Shown: positions 51,046 through 60,931, numbered from the stretch's first letter. The stretch is 64,000 bases of DNA from Flavonifractor hominis (GCF_040095835.1 NZ_JBBMFT010000001.1:248001-312000), one strand, 5' to 3'. Notes: generated by a model from the sequence alone, not told the origin. Program-made: numbers and translations.

Positions 51046-51693
51046 CTAAGCCTCCTCCGTCTCCGCCAGCTCATGGGCGGCTTGTTCAATCTCCTCAGCT
51101 GTTGCATCGGTCTGCTCCTGCCCGGTCCGCAGTCGCTGGATGGCTGCCTGCATTTCCAGGGTAAACTGCCCGTCCTCTGGAGTAGTATCTGGAAGTTCAG
51201 GCAGTTCCTCCAGATTGGACAGGCCAAAAGAACGAAGAAAGGTCTGCGTGGTCCGATACTGGATGGGACGCCCGGGGACCGCCAGACGGCCACACTCCTC
51301 AATCAGGTCACGCTCCAGCAACAGATTTACGGTATATGCGCTGTCTACTCCACGTACCTGGTCAATGTAAGCGCGGGTCACAGGCTGGTAATAGGCGATC
51401 ACAGCCAGTACTTCCAGTGCGGGTTGGCTCAGTCGGGCGGGGCGTCGACTCTCAAACGCTTTTCGAATGTTATCGGCAAATTCCGGCGCTGAGCAGAGCT
51501 GGTAACAGTTCTCTAACCGTAGCAGACGGATACCGCGCCGCTCATAGCGGTAATAGTCGGCCAAGCGAAGGCATACTGCATCTGCTGTAGCGCGGTCGAT
51601 CTCCAGTGCCAAACAGAGTCGCTCTACGCCCACCGGCTCTCCTGCAGCAAACAGAATGCCTTCTACGGCGGATTCAATCTCCTTCAATTCCAT
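51046..51693 (-). CDS. scpB: Segregation and condensation protein B
   Basis: A 215-residue ScpB with two winged-helix domains. ELKEIESAVEGILFAAGEP opens the protein and VLAVIAYYQPVTRAYIDQVR marks the second domain. ScpB binds ScpA and SMC to compact chromosomes. It follows scpA with 3 bases between. Confidence 0.96.
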   Translation of the reverse strand: MELKEIESAVEGILFAAGEPVGVERLCLALEIDRATADAVCLRLADYYRYERRGIRLLRLENCYQLCSAPEFADNIRKAFESRRPARLSQPALEVLAVIAYYQPVTRAYIDQVRGVDSAYTVNLLLERDLIEECGRLAVPGRPIQYRTTQTFLRSFGLSNLEELPELPDTTPEDGQFTLEMQAAIQRLRTGQEQTDATAEEIEQAAHELAETEEA

Positions 51694-51696
51694 AGT

Positions 51697-52521
51697 TTAC
51701 CCCTCCTCCGCCCTTTCATAAACCGGGTATTGCTCCTCGTGGCGCTCAGACGGTTCATCGATGTAGGTCACAGTACAGTCCTGCTCTGTCCCTGCCAGAC
51801 GCAGACGCCTGGCTCGACAGAGTTCCAGCACTGCGATAAAGGTAGCCACGATTTCTGAGCGGCTGCGGTTGCCTTGAAATAAGGCGCGAAAGCGGGTGAC
51901 CCCGAAACGGGTGAGCCGTTCCAGGATCTCATCTTCCTTATCTGCCACCGGATATGGTTCCCGGCCAACGATTCCCTCAAAAGCCGCCATTGGGGGCGGC
52001 AGTCGATGATCCAGCCGATTCAGAACTATATTGATGGCCCGGAGAAGATCTGCTTTATCGTGTACGTAGCGGTAGGTCTTATCCACGGGCAGGCTCTCTG
52101 GCAATTTAGGAATATAATCGCGACCAATGGCATAGCGGTCGGAAAGCTGCGGAATGACGGCCTTGATCTTGGCAAAATTCTCGTGCCGCTGGTGTTCCTC
52201 CAGTGAGGCGATGAGTTGCTCCATTTCGGAGAGTGCTTCCTCGTCGTGAATAGACAACAGCATCCTCGTTTTGATAAATACCAAGTGGGCCGCCATGGCG
52301 ACAAATTCACTGGCAACTTCCAGATCCAGCCGCTTGCGCTGGTCCATCCACGCCAGATATTGCTCGAGGATAAGAGAGATCTGAATATCTTTGATCTCCA
52401 TTTTGTTTTTGGCCAGCAAATGCAGAATAAGGTCGAGAGGACCGTTAAAGTCCTCCATATCCTGATTTTTAGCTTTGACCACCTTTTCCAAGTGGAACAC
52501 AGGCGTTTCGATGGCACTCAC
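51697..52521 (-). CDS. scpA: Segregation and condensation protein A
   Basis: A 274-residue kleisin that bridges SMC heads. The hallmark FNGPLDLILHLLAKNKMEIK is near the N-terminus, and the C-terminal winged helix includes FRALFQGNRSRSEIVATFIA. I chose the GTG at 52521 because it lies one base after the upstream stop and gives a near-normal length; no strong ribosome site is visible, so translation probably depends on coupling. An ATG at 52455 is the alternative. Confidence 0.93.
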   Translation of the reverse strand: MSAIETPVFHLEKVVKAKNQDMEDFNGPLDLILHLLAKNKMEIKDIQISLILEQYLAWMDQRKRLDLEVASEFVAMAAHLVFIKTRMLLSIHDEEALSEMEQLIASLEEHQRHENFAKIKAVIPQLSDRYAIGRDYIPKLPESLPVDKTYRYVHDKADLLRAINIVLNRLDHRLPPPMAAFEGIVGREPYPVADKEDEILERLTRFGVTRFRALFQGNRSRSEIVATFIAVLELCRARRLRLAGTEQDCTVTYIDEPSERHEEQYPVYERAEEG

Positions 52522-52522
52522 C

Positions 52523-53236
52523 TCATCCAAACATTGAAAACAGATAGGAAAGGTCCTGAAATGCCAACAGGCTGCCCAGCGGCATCCCTGTGATGCTGCA
52601 GAAGAAGTGGAGCACATGGACCATCAGAAAGGTCAGAGGACGGTCAAATACACCCAGGAGCATCAGCACAACAATCAGCCCCATGGCATATTTCTCATAC
52701 CGCATGACTTTATAATACATCCGGTCCGGCAACAGTGCAAACAGGATCTTGGACCCATCCAACGGCGAGATGGGGATCAGATTGAACAACCCCATGCCTA
52801 CCCCCAACAGGGCCAAATTCGATAAAAAGCACAGTAAAACAACCTCCGCCTCCCCAAAGGGCGGCAGACGCACGATCAGGGAGCTAAGAGCGATAGAGGC
52901 AAAAGAGGTGAGAAAATTGGCCACAGGACCAGCCAGTGCTGTGATGGCCATGCCGGACTTTGGATGCTTAAAATAGCGCATGTCCACCGGAACCGGTTTA
53001 GCCCAACCAACTTTGACTATGATCATCATCAGCAAACCCAGAGGATCCAGATGTTTGAGCGGGTTGAGTGTAAGACGACCTGCACTTTTGGCTGTCGGGT
53101 CCCCCAGTCGCCAGGCCACAAAACCGTGGGAGAGTTCATGCAGTACGATACACAACAGTGCGGCTACCGCGCTGACCAACAGCGTAAGCCCGCCCCACCA
53201 GTCCATATTTTGGATAAAGTTAGCAAAAGAGCCCAA
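52523..53236 (-). CDS. Site-2 protease-family zinc membrane peptidase
   Basis: A 237-residue membrane metalloprotease with about five helices. The zinc site is VLHELSHGFVAWRLGD, and the second ligand lies in FNLIPISPLDGSKIL. Such short SpoIVFB-like proteins sit upstream of scpAB in many Firmicutes; the substrate is unknown. I chose the TTG at 53236, which has GGAGG 7 bases upstream. ATG at 53206 is the alternative but has no ribosome site. Confidence 0.88.
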   Translation of the reverse strand: MGSFANFIQNMDWWGGLTLLVSAVAALLCIVLHELSHGFVAWRLGDPTAKSAGRLTLNPLKHLDPLGLLMMIIVKVGWAKPVPVDMRYFKHPKSGMAITALAGPVANFLTSFASIALSSLIVRLPPFGEAEVVLLCFLSNLALLGVGMGLFNLIPISPLDGSKILFALLPDRMYYKVMRYEKYAMGLIVVLMLLGVFDRPLTFLMVHVLHFFCSITGMPLGSLLAFQDLSYLFSMFG

Positions 53237-53343
53237 CGCAATTCCTCCACTCAGTTGTCCGAAACCGGGATATCCGGTGTGAGCACTTTGTTTTTGTCGA
53301 AGCAGACTTTGCCCAGCCAAAATTTGAATATTGCTAAGATATA

Positions 53344-53372
53344 AGTATAACAAATTTTATCGAAAAACACAA
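53344..53372 (-). promoter_or_regulatory. Sigma-A-type promoter of the site-2 protease-scpAB group
   Basis: On the minus strand, TTGTGT (53367-53372) and TATACT (53344-53349) are separated by 17 bases. It lies about 110 bases before the peptidase start. Confidence 0.7.
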
Positions 53373-53413
53373 GCACAGTGCACATACTCTTGGTGTATCG
53401 GCAATCAGGCAGC

Positions 53414-53453
53414 AAAAAGGACCACATTCCCCAAACGGGAAAGTGGTCCTTTT
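53414..53453 (-). terminator. Terminator of the tig-to-FAH run
   Basis: A stem of AAAAGGACCACTTTCCC with GGGAATGTGGTCCTTTT (one mismatch) on the minus strand is followed by T-rich sequence. It lies 8 bases past the FAH-family stop. Confidence 0.85.
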
Positions 53454-53461
53454 CCAACCAG

Positions 53462-54214
53462 TTAAATAATATGGCTGCGCAGAGTACCAATTCCTTGGAT
53501 TTCCACGTCTACAATGTCGCCCGGGTTTACTGGTCCGACGCCAGCCGGGGTGCCGGTGGTAACCACATCACCAGGCTCCAACGTCATAGCGGAGGTAATA
53601 AACTCCAGCAGTTGAGGAATACGGGTCATAAACTGGCTGGTCCGGCCAGACTGAACCACAGTACCATTAAGGCGGGTCTCCACTGCCAGATCTGAGGGAT
53701 CCACCTCATCCGTAACCAGCGGACCAATGGGAGCAAAGCCGTCCATGCTCTTGCCACGGGTCCACTGACCGTCTTTCTTTTGTATATCGCGGGCCGTTAT
53801 ATCGTTGAGACAGGTGTAGCCTAAAATATAATATGCAAAGTTTTCTGCCTTTACATTCTTTGCGCGGCGACGGATTACGAAAGCAAGCTCACCTTCATAG
53901 TCCAGACGCTCCACAAAAGCTGGGGCGTGGACTTCTCCCTCTGGCCGGTTGATCGTATTAGCGGCTTTCAAGAAAAGAATGGGATGTTCCGGGACCTCTT
54001 CACCCATTTCCACTGCGTGATCATAGTAATTCTTACCAACACAGACGATTTTAGATGCCTCGCAGGGAGCCAGCAGATGGCAAGCCACGAGTGGCAGTGT
54101 CTCCCCATCATAAAAAATCCCATCAAAGGGCGGTCTAGCCAAAGTGCGTACCACATCCCCCTGTAGGACGCCCCAAACAGGGGTCTCATTCCGTAACAGC
54201 TTTACGTATTTCAT
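53462..54214 (-). CDS. Fumarylacetoacetate hydrolase-family protein
   Basis: A 250-residue protein with the FAH/YcgM fold. The metal ligands lie in LDYEGELAFVIRR and the conserved GYTCLNDITARDIQ; C-terminal TGTPAGVGPVNPGD is typical. Members hydrolyse acylpyruvates or decarboxylate oxaloacetate; the substrate here cannot be told. It overlaps ysxC by 4 bases. Confidence 0.9.
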   Translation of the reverse strand: MKYVKLLRNETPVWGVLQGDVVRTLARPPFDGIFYDGETLPLVACHLLAPCEASKIVCVGKNYYDHAVEMGEEVPEHPILFLKAANTINRPEGEVHAPAFVERLDYEGELAFVIRRRAKNVKAENFAYYILGYTCLNDITARDIQKKDGQWTRGKSMDGFAPIGPLVTDEVDPSDLAVETRLNGTVVQSGRTSQFMTRIPQLLEFITSAMTLEPGDVVTTGTPAGVGPVNPGDIVDVEIQGIGTLRSHII

Positions 54215-54810
54215 TCGCCCACCCCCGCATGTTCCAGAATCAAATTCAACAAATCCTGTTTTCCATCCCCTTTCTCGGCTGAAAAGGGAATTAGCTTTAC
54301 GGAGCTATCTAATCCAAGGGTTTCCCGTATCCGGATCAAATTAGGCTCAATGTCGCTTTTACGGAGCTTGTCCAACTTATTGGCCACTACAGCAAAGGGC
54401 CTGCCACTGGTTTTAAAAAATTCTGCCATGGTACAATCGTCTGCCGTAGGCTTGTGTCGTGCATCCACAATCATTAGCCCTAGTGTCATGAGCGTGGTAT
54501 CATGGAACCATTCTTCCATCAGTCTGCCCCAACGCTCTTTTTCTGCCCGGGAAACCTTGGCATACCCGTAACCAGGAAGATCGACCAAATAAAAAGCACT
54601 GTCAATAAGGAAATAGTTAATGTGGGTTGTTTTTCCGGGCGCAGCACCCACGCGGGCAAAATTTTTTCGGTTAAGCAAGCGATTGATTACCGACGACTTT
54701 CCCACATTGGATCGGCCGGCAAACGCCACCTGAGGCAGATGGTCCCGGGGAAAATCGGATGCTTTGGTTGCAGAACGGACGAACTCCGCCTTTTGCAGAT
54801 TCACATTCAT
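54211..54810 (-). CDS. ysxC: Ribosome-biogenesis GTPase YsxC/EngB
   Basis: A 199-residue GTPase needed for 50S assembly. G-motifs are FAGRSNVGKSSVINRLL (G1), VDLPGYGYAKVS (G3) and VANKLDKL (G4). It follows lon, and the lon-ysxC order is conserved in Firmicutes. Confidence 0.97.
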   Translation of the reverse strand: MNVNLQKAEFVRSATKASDFPRDHLPQVAFAGRSNVGKSSVINRLLNRKNFARVGAAPGKTTHINYFLIDSAFYLVDLPGYGYAKVSRAEKERWGRLMEEWFHDTTLMTLGLMIVDARHKPTADDCTMAEFFKTSGRPFAVVANKLDKLRKSDIEPNLIRIRETLGLDSSVKLIPFSAEKGDGKQDLLNLILEHAGVGE

Positions 54811-54822
54811 TTTCTCTCCCCC

Positions 54823-57240
54823 TCACTGCTTGAAGCTAGGCAACTTCGGGCTCTGAACCGCAGATTGCTCCGGTAGACAAGGAACTGCCTGCTCTGTTCT
54901 GCTGCTCCCGTCAAATTCCAATGCCTCAGCCAGCACAGCATCCACCTGTTCTACCAGAACGAAATGCAGAGCAGAACGAACGGTAGGGTCGATCTCTTCC
55001 AGATCCTTTTGATTTTCCAACGGGAGGATTACAGTCTTAATACCGTTGCGATAGGCTGCCATTGTTTTTTCCTTCAGCCCACCGATGGCCAATACACGGC
55101 CACGAAGAGTTACTTCACCGGTCATAGCCAATTCACGTCTTACCGGTACGCCAGTCAGGGCTGACACCATGGCTGTGGTGATAGCAATGCCGGCGGATGG
55201 GCCGTCTTTCGGAACCGCACCTTCTGGGAAGTGGACATGGATATCTTTTTTCTGATAAAAATCTTCCTTGATTCCAAGCTGAGTTGCACAACTACGAATA
55301 TAAGATAGGGCCGCCTGCGCCGATTCCTTCATTACGCTGCCTAAGTTTCCGGTGAGCTCCACTTTTCCAGAACCAGGTACGACGCCCACTTCTACCTCTA
55401 GGATTTCACCGCCCACACTGGTCCAGGCCAGGCCGTTGACTACGCCAATCTGGGCGGTACGAGGTACCTGCTCGGGGTGATACCGGCGTACGCCCAAAAA
55501 TGATTCCAAAGTGTCTCCTGTAATGCGAACAGACTTCACACTGCTTGAAACAAGACGCATTACAGCTTTGCGACACAATGTTCCCAGCATCCGCTCCAAT
55601 ACACGTACACCAGATTCACGGGTATAGCCCCGGATAACTTCCCGTAGAGCATCATCGGTGATACGAAGCTGACTGCGGGTCAGGCCGTGGCGCTTCAATT
55701 CCTTGGGCAGCAAGTGCTGTTTGGCAATCTGCAATTTTTCCTCATCCGTGTAGCTGCCAAGTTCAATGACCTCCATGCGGTCCAGCAACGGGCGTGGAAT
55801 ATTTGCCAGATCATTGGCGGTAGTAATGAAGAGCACATCGGACAGATCAAAGGGAATCTCCAAAAAATGATCCCGGAAGGTTGCGTTCTGCTCGGCGTCT
55901 AACACCTCCAGAAGCGCCGAAGACGGATCGCCCCGCTGATCGTTACCCAACTTGTCGATCTCGTCCAGCAACAATAAGGGGTTGCAGCTGCCCGCTTGTT
56001 TTACTGCAGCAATGATGCGGCCGGGCATGGCGCCTACATAGGTCTTACGGTGGCCGCGGATCTCAGCTTCATCATGAATGCCGCCAAGAGAAATGCGTGC
56101 CATGTTTCGATGCAATGCACGGGCAACGCTGGAAGCTATAGACGTTTTACCTACACCTGGTGGGCCTGCCAGGCAAAGAATTTGGCCCTTGAGATTAGGG
56201 GACAGTTGTTTAACGGCCAAAAATTCCAGGATGCGTTCCTTAACTTTTTCAAGACCGTAGTGGTCGGCGTCCAACACCTTCCGTGCTGCCTCAATATCTA
56301 CTCGCTCCCGTGTTTTTTTACCCCAGGGGAGTTCCAATACTGTGTCCAAATAATTGCGTAATACGGCAGCCTCTGCAGAGCCAAATGGTTGCTTTTCCAG
56401 CCGCCCTACTTCTTTCATTAGTTTTTCTGCTACCTCAGAAGGAAGTTTGGTGCGGGCAATTTTTTGACGATACTCCGCAATTTCACTGTCATTGCCCTGA
56501 GGATCTTCCCCAAGTTCCTGCTGAAGGACTTTCAGCTGCTCTCGCAAAACATAGTCACGTTGGCTACGGGTAAGCTGATCTCGGACTTTGTTTTGCATAT
56601 CCTGTTCCAGTTCCAGAATCTCTAGCTCCCGGCGAAGTGTTTGACACAAGCGCTCCAGACGACGTATTGGTCGGAGCTCTTCCAGAATGAGCTGCTTGTC
56701 CCCCGTACGCATAGGAAGGTTTTGGGCAATGTAATCGGCGATATATCCGGGGTCCTCGCTGGAGAGAATGGAAAGCAGGATATCCGGAGTCATTTTGGGG
56801 GCCAGCTCTACATATGTCTCGAACAGTTCATAGGTGCGCCGCATCAGCGCTTCGGTCCGGGGTGAGCACCGGACGATCTGCTCGGGCTCAATCTCTTCCA
56901 CCTCAGCAGCCATATAAGGGGTGTTCTGGAGCAAATGGATCAGTCGACCACGGCTGATTCCTTCCACCATGACTCGTACATTGTCAGCTGGTAAACGTAG
57001 GATCTGCCGCACATTGCAGACCGTGCCAACAGAATACAGATCCTTCTCTTTGGGATTTTCTATTGCAAGATCTCGTTGAGCTACCAGAAAAATGGGCTGG
57101 CCGGAGGTCATGGATTCATCCAGCGCCTTAATCGATGCGTCACGCCCCACATCAAAGTGGAGCAACATGTTGGGAAAGATAGTAAGTCCACGCAGGGCCA
57201 GTGCCGGCATCTGAAGCGGCATCTTGTTTTCCATTTTCAT
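54823..57240 (-). CDS. lon: ATP-dependent protease Lon
   Basis: An 805-residue LonA. It has an N-terminal substrate-recognition domain, an AAA+ module with LAGPPGVGKTSIASSVA and PLLLLDEIDKLGNDQRGDP, and a C-terminal protease domain with PKDGPSAGIAITTAM (catalytic Ser) and LAIGGLKEKTMAAYRNG (catalytic Lys). The ATG at 57240 has GAGG 6 bases upstream. It stands in the tig-clpP-clpX-lon quality-control cluster. Confidence 0.97.
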   Translation of the reverse strand: MKMENKMPLQMPALALRGLTIFPNMLLHFDVGRDASIKALDESMTSGQPIFLVAQRDLAIENPKEKDLYSVGTVCNVRQILRLPADNVRVMVEGISRGRLIHLLQNTPYMAAEVEEIEPEQIVRCSPRTEALMRRTYELFETYVELAPKMTPDILLSILSSEDPGYIADYIAQNLPMRTGDKQLILEELRPIRRLERLCQTLRRELEILELEQDMQNKVRDQLTRSQRDYVLREQLKVLQQELGEDPQGNDSEIAEYRQKIARTKLPSEVAEKLMKEVGRLEKQPFGSAEAAVLRNYLDTVLELPWGKKTRERVDIEAARKVLDADHYGLEKVKERILEFLAVKQLSPNLKGQILCLAGPPGVGKTSIASSVARALHRNMARISLGGIHDEAEIRGHRKTYVGAMPGRIIAAVKQAGSCNPLLLLDEIDKLGNDQRGDPSSALLEVLDAEQNATFRDHFLEIPFDLSDVLFITTANDLANIPRPLLDRMEVIELGSYTDEEKLQIAKQHLLPKELKRHGLTRSQLRITDDALREVIRGYTRESGVRVLERMLGTLCRKAVMRLVSSSVKSVRITGDTLESFLGVRRYHPEQVPRTAQIGVVNGLAWTSVGGEILEVEVGVVPGSGKVELTGNLGSVMKESAQAALSYIRSCATQLGIKEDFYQKKDIHVHFPEGAVPKDGPSAGIAITTAMVSALTGVPVRRELAMTGEVTLRGRVLAIGGLKEKTMAAYRNGIKTVILPLENQKDLEEIDPTVRSALHFVLVEQVDAVLAEALEFDGSSRTEQAVPCLPEQSAVQSPKLPSFKQ

Positions 57241-57273
57241 TCACTTCCTCTCGGTCCAGTCGTTTGTGACAGA

Positions 57274-57302
57274 ATGGGGCGAGGGATACTCCCCCGCCCC
57301 AT
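57274..57302 (-). terminator. Hairpin between clpX and lon
   Basis: An 8-bp stem, ATGGGGCG with CGCCCCAT, has a 13-base loop that can pair further. No T-run follows on the minus strand, so it may serve as an RNA processing or stability element and not a terminator. Confidence 0.45.
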
Positions 57303-57323
57303 CCGATACCTGTTTGCTTGGGA

Positions 57324-58643
57324 TCAGGAGACGTTGCCTTTTGGATGGACACCGCCGTCCTCCGTACGCAGTGCAGCACTACCTAAACGGGGCCGCTGTG
57401 TACGTTCGGGGTCGTGCTCAATGACCGGAGGAACGTGATCCCTTACGCTCTCGGCCGTAATGGTCACCTTGGAGATTGTGGGGTCAGACGGTACGTCATA
57501 CATAACCTGTGTCATGACCTCTTCCAGAACGGCACGCAGGCCGCGGGCGCCGATCTGTCGCTCGATCGCCTTGTCTGCCGCCGCCGCCAATGCCTCCGGA
57601 GTAAATTTCAAGTCTACCAGATCGTACTCCAGAAGCTTCTGATACTGCTTTACCAGGGCGTTTTTCGGTTCGGTCAGAATACGCACCAACTGCTCCTTGC
57701 TGAGGGCATCCAGGGTGGTAATTACAGGAAGACGGCCTACCAGCTCGGGAATAATACCGAACTTGAGCAGGTCGTGGGGCTGCACCTCTTTCAATACAGA
57801 GGTCGTGTCCTTCTCCTGCCGGCTCTGGATCTCTGCACCAAATCCGATGGTCTTGCGATCCAGCCGCTGCTCGATGATCTTCTCCATCCCGTCGAATGCA
57901 CCGCCGCAGATGAAGAGAATGTTTTTGGTGTTGATCTGAATGAATTCCTGGTGGGGGTGTTTGCGTCCACCCTGAGGCGGAACGTTGGCCACCGTTCCTT
58001 CCAGAATCTTCAGCAACGCCTGCTGCACGCCCTCGCCGGAAACGTCGCGGGTGATGGAAGTATTTTCACTCTTCCGGGCAATCTTATCGATCTCATCCAC
58101 GTAGATGATGCCCCGCTCGGCCAACTCAATATCGTAATCAGCCGCCTGGACTAGCCGGAGCAGGATATTCTCTACATCATCGCCCACATAGCCGGCTTCC
58201 GTCAACGTGGTGGCGTCGGCGATGGCGAAGGGAACCTTCAGGATACGGGCCAGTGTTTGGGCAAATAACGTCTTGCCGCTGCCGGTGGGCCCGATGAGCA
58301 GAATATTGCTCTTTTGAAGCTCCACGTCTTCCCCGCCGCCAAAATAGATGCGTTTGTAATGATTATAAACGGCTACGGAGAGAGCTATTTTGGCCGCATC
58401 CTGTCCAATGATATACTGATCCAGCACTTCTCGGATCTCACGAGGTGTGGGAATCACATCAGGAATGTCCAGATCCATCTGCTCCTGCTCCGGATCATAG
58501 GTGTCATCCAGAATGCTCATGCACAGATGGACGCACTCATTGCAGATATATGCCCCAGGGCCGGCAATAATCCGGGCTACCTGATCCTGATGCTTACCGC
58601 AGAACGAACACCGGACTGACTTATGATCGTCATTTTTCGGCAT
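57324..58643 (-). CDS. clpX: ATP-dependent unfoldase ClpX
   Basis: A 439-residue ClpX. The N-terminal zinc domain is CSFCGKHQDQVARII with CNECVHLC. The AAA+ core has GPTGSGKTLFAQ and IIYVDEIDKI; the ClpP-docking loop is IGFG and the pore-side RKH is in GGRKHPHQ. It unfolds proteins for ClpP, whose gene is just upstream. Confidence 0.98.
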   Translation of the reverse strand: MPKNDDHKSVRCSFCGKHQDQVARIIAGPGAYICNECVHLCMSILDDTYDPEQEQMDLDIPDVIPTPREIREVLDQYIIGQDAAKIALSVAVYNHYKRIYFGGGEDVELQKSNILLIGPTGSGKTLFAQTLARILKVPFAIADATTLTEAGYVGDDVENILLRLVQAADYDIELAERGIIYVDEIDKIARKSENTSITRDVSGEGVQQALLKILEGTVANVPPQGGRKHPHQEFIQINTKNILFICGGAFDGMEKIIEQRLDRKTIGFGAEIQSRQEKDTTSVLKEVQPHDLLKFGIIPELVGRLPVITTLDALSKEQLVRILTEPKNALVKQYQKLLEYDLVDLKFTPEALAAAADKAIERQIGARGLRAVLEEVMTQVMYDVPSDPTISKVTITAESVRDHVPPVIEHDPERTQRPRLGSAALRTEDGGVHPKGNVS

Positions 58644-58672
58644 AATACAACTTACCTCAAGTCTTCTTAACG

Positions 58673-58706
58673 CTCAGGGGAGCGGGGCGTTTTCTTCCCC
58701 GCTCCC
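58673..58706 (-). terminator. GC-rich hairpin between clpP and clpX
   Basis: A perfect 12-bp stem, AGGGGAGCGGGG with CCCCGCTCCCCT, has a 10-base loop. No T-run follows on the minus strand (GAGCGTTAAG), so it may act as a partial terminator or protect the clpP mRNA end. Confidence 0.55.
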
Positions 58707-58716
58707 CTGTTTGGAT

Positions 58717-59298
58717 TTATCGCTTATAAATCACTTTGTCGATCAGACCGTACGCCTTTGCCTCTTCCGCAGACATGAAGTTATCGCGTTCACAATCCGC
58801 AGTTACGACCTCCAGAGGCTTACCAGTGTTTTCGGCCAGAATATGGTTCATGCGCTTTTTGATAATTTCCAGGCGCTTGAGATGAATCGCCATATCCGTA
58901 ATCTGTCCTTGGGTACCAGCAGAGGGCTGATGGATCATAATCTCCGCATTGGGCAATGCCAAACGCTTGCCCTTGGTGCCGGAAGAAAGTAAGAAAGCAC
59001 CCATGCTGGCAGCCATACCGATGCAGATGGTGGATACATCACACTTGATATACTGCATGGTGTCATAAATGGCCATACCGTCGGTCACGGAACCGCCGGG
59101 GCTGTTGATGTAGAACTGGATATCCTTATCCGGGTCCTGAGCCTCCAGATACAGCAACTGGGCCACAACCAGGCTGGCCGTGGTAGCGTTAACCTCTTCT
59201 CCCAGGAAAATAATGCGGTCGTTTAACAGCCGGGAAAAAATATCATAGGAACGCTCGCCCCGATTGGTCTGTTCTACTACATAAGGAACTAAGCTCAT
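58717..59298 (-). CDS. clpP: ATP-dependent Clp protease proteolytic subunit
   Basis: A 193-residue serine peptidase. The catalytic Ser is in CIGMAASMGAFLLSSG and the His in NAEIMIHQPSAG. The N-terminus MSLVPYVVEQTNRGERSYDI is processed after Val/Pro as in other ClpPs. It assembles into 14-mers with ClpX. Confidence 0.98.
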   Translation of the reverse strand: MSLVPYVVEQTNRGERSYDIFSRLLNDRIIFLGEEVNATTASLVVAQLLYLEAQDPDKDIQFYINSPGGSVTDGMAIYDTMQYIKCDVSTICIGMAASMGAFLLSSGTKGKRLALPNAEIMIHQPSAGTQGQITDMAIHLKRLEIIKKRMNHILAENTGKPLEVVTADCERDNFMSAEEAKAYGLIDKVIYKR

Positions 59299-59401
59299 GG
59301 TCTTGGATCTCCTTTATTATGATGTCTGTACGCCTGTCGCGTCCGGCCATCCAACCATCGGCGGGCAGTCACACACCAGAGTATGCCCGCTTTCCAGCTT
59401 G

Positions 59402-60811
59402 TTATTCCTCGGTCTTCTCTTCGGCCTCGGTCTCGTCCGCTTTCTTCTTGGTGGTCTTCTTGGTAGCGGTCTTCTTAGGCTTCTCCTCGCCCTCGGCCTC
59501 ATCCGCCTTCTTCTTGGTGGCCTTCTTCTTAGCAGGGGCCTTACCAACCGTGGCAGTATCGATGATCATCTGACGGGCTTTGCGGGCACACAGCTCCTTG
59601 CGGATATCCGTCTCGGGCAGGGCCTCCTTGGCCTCTTCCACGGTGACATGGTACTGTTCAGCCACGCTCTTATACTCGTTCTCTACGTCTTCGTCGGAAA
59701 CAGTAATGCCTTCCGCAGCCACAACAGCGTTAAGCGCCAGATCCAGACGCACCCGCTCCAGTGCGGAAACCTTAGCCTGCTCCCGGACAGCGTCCAGAGT
59801 CATACCGGTCATGGCCAGATACTGCTCGAAGGGAATGCCCTGCGCCTGAATACGCTGGGCCATATCACTGACCATGCGCTCAGCCTCAAAGGTAACCATG
59901 GCATCGGGAATATCGACCTCCATGTTATCCTTGACCTGCTCAATCAAAGCGTTTTCAAAGTCACGCTGAGACTGGGCCTCGCGGCGCTCCTTCAACTTAT
60001 CGGCCAGATCCTTCTTGAAAGCATCCAGGGTGTCAAATTCAGACACATCCTTGGCAAACTCGTCGTCCACCTCGGGCAGCTGCTTCTCCTTCACCTCATG
60101 GACCTTCACTTTGAAGACCACAGCCTTGCCGGCCAGATCAGCGTGATAGTCCTCAGGGAAGGTGATATCCAGATCCTTTTCATCGCCGGCCTTAACGCCC
60201 ACCAGCTGATCCTCAAAGCCAGGCACGAAGGAACCGGAACCCAGCTCCAGGCTGTGGCCCTCCGCCTTGCCGCCCTCGAAGGGCTCGCCGTTCAGGAAGC
60301 CCTCGAAGTCGATGACCACGGTGTCGCCCATCTTGGCCTCGCGATCCACAGTCACCACACGAGTCGCGCGGTTGATATAGGGCTTGAGCTCATTGTCGAT
60401 GTCCTCATCGGTCACGGTGACCTCGGGCTTCTCAGCCTTCAGGCCCTTATACTCGCCCAGCTTGACCTCAGGACGAACGGTGACGGTGGCCTTGAAGGTC
60501 AGACCATCCTTGCCAGCGTTCAAAACCTCGATCTTGGGCCAAGCCACAGCATCCAGCTTCTCCTGCTCGATAGCGGCAGTATAGGCCTCCGGATAGACTT
60601 CATTGATGGCATCTTCATAAAACACGCCGGAGCCGTACATGCCCTCAATCACCTTCCGGGGGGCGTGGCCCTTACGGAAGCCGGGCACATTGATCTTGCC
60701 GCGCTGCTTCTTATAGACCTTCTCAACAGCGGCCTCGAACTCCTCCTGGCCTACTTCGATGACCAGCTCAACGGTGCTCTTCTCCTGCTTCTCGACGCTT
60801 TTGACATTCAT
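59402..60811 (-). CDS. tig: Trigger factor with lysine-rich C-terminal tail
   Basis: A 469-residue ribosome-bound chaperone. The N-terminal ribosome-binding signature is FRKGHAPRKVIEGMYG; the PPIase domain includes GDTVVIDFEGFLNG and FPEDYHADLAGK; a C-terminal chaperone domain follows to about residue 420. The last 45 residues are an unusual repeat of Lys, Ala, Thr and Glu (ATKKKADEAEGEEKP and TTKKKADETEAEEKT) absent from B. subtilis Tig. The tail could increase solubility or bind ribosomes or RNA. It leads the tig-clpP-clpX-lon run. Confidence 0.96.
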   Translation of the reverse strand: MNVKSVEKQEKSTVELVIEVGQEEFEAAVEKVYKKQRGKINVPGFRKGHAPRKVIEGMYGSGVFYEDAINEVYPEAYTAAIEQEKLDAVAWPKIEVLNAGKDGLTFKATVTVRPEVKLGEYKGLKAEKPEVTVTDEDIDNELKPYINRATRVVTVDREAKMGDTVVIDFEGFLNGEPFEGGKAEGHSLELGSGSFVPGFEDQLVGVKAGDEKDLDITFPEDYHADLAGKAVVFKVKVHEVKEKQLPEVDDEFAKDVSEFDTLDAFKKDLADKLKERREAQSQRDFENALIEQVKDNMEVDIPDAMVTFEAERMVSDMAQRIQAQGIPFEQYLAMTGMTLDAVREQAKVSALERVRLDLALNAVVAAEGITVSDEDVENEYKSVAEQYHVTVEEAKEALPETDIRKELCARKARQMIIDTATVGKAPAKKKATKKKADEAEGEEKPKKTATKKTTKKKADETEAEEKTEE

Positions 60812-60931
60812 CTTGTTTACTTCCTCCTGTCAGCCCCATTCCATCCTAATCAGGACGCGCGAGGGGCTATCTTTCGCGTTATCCGTTTTATAGTATCAGA
60901 TACGCGGGAAAATTTCCACACTTTTTTTAAA

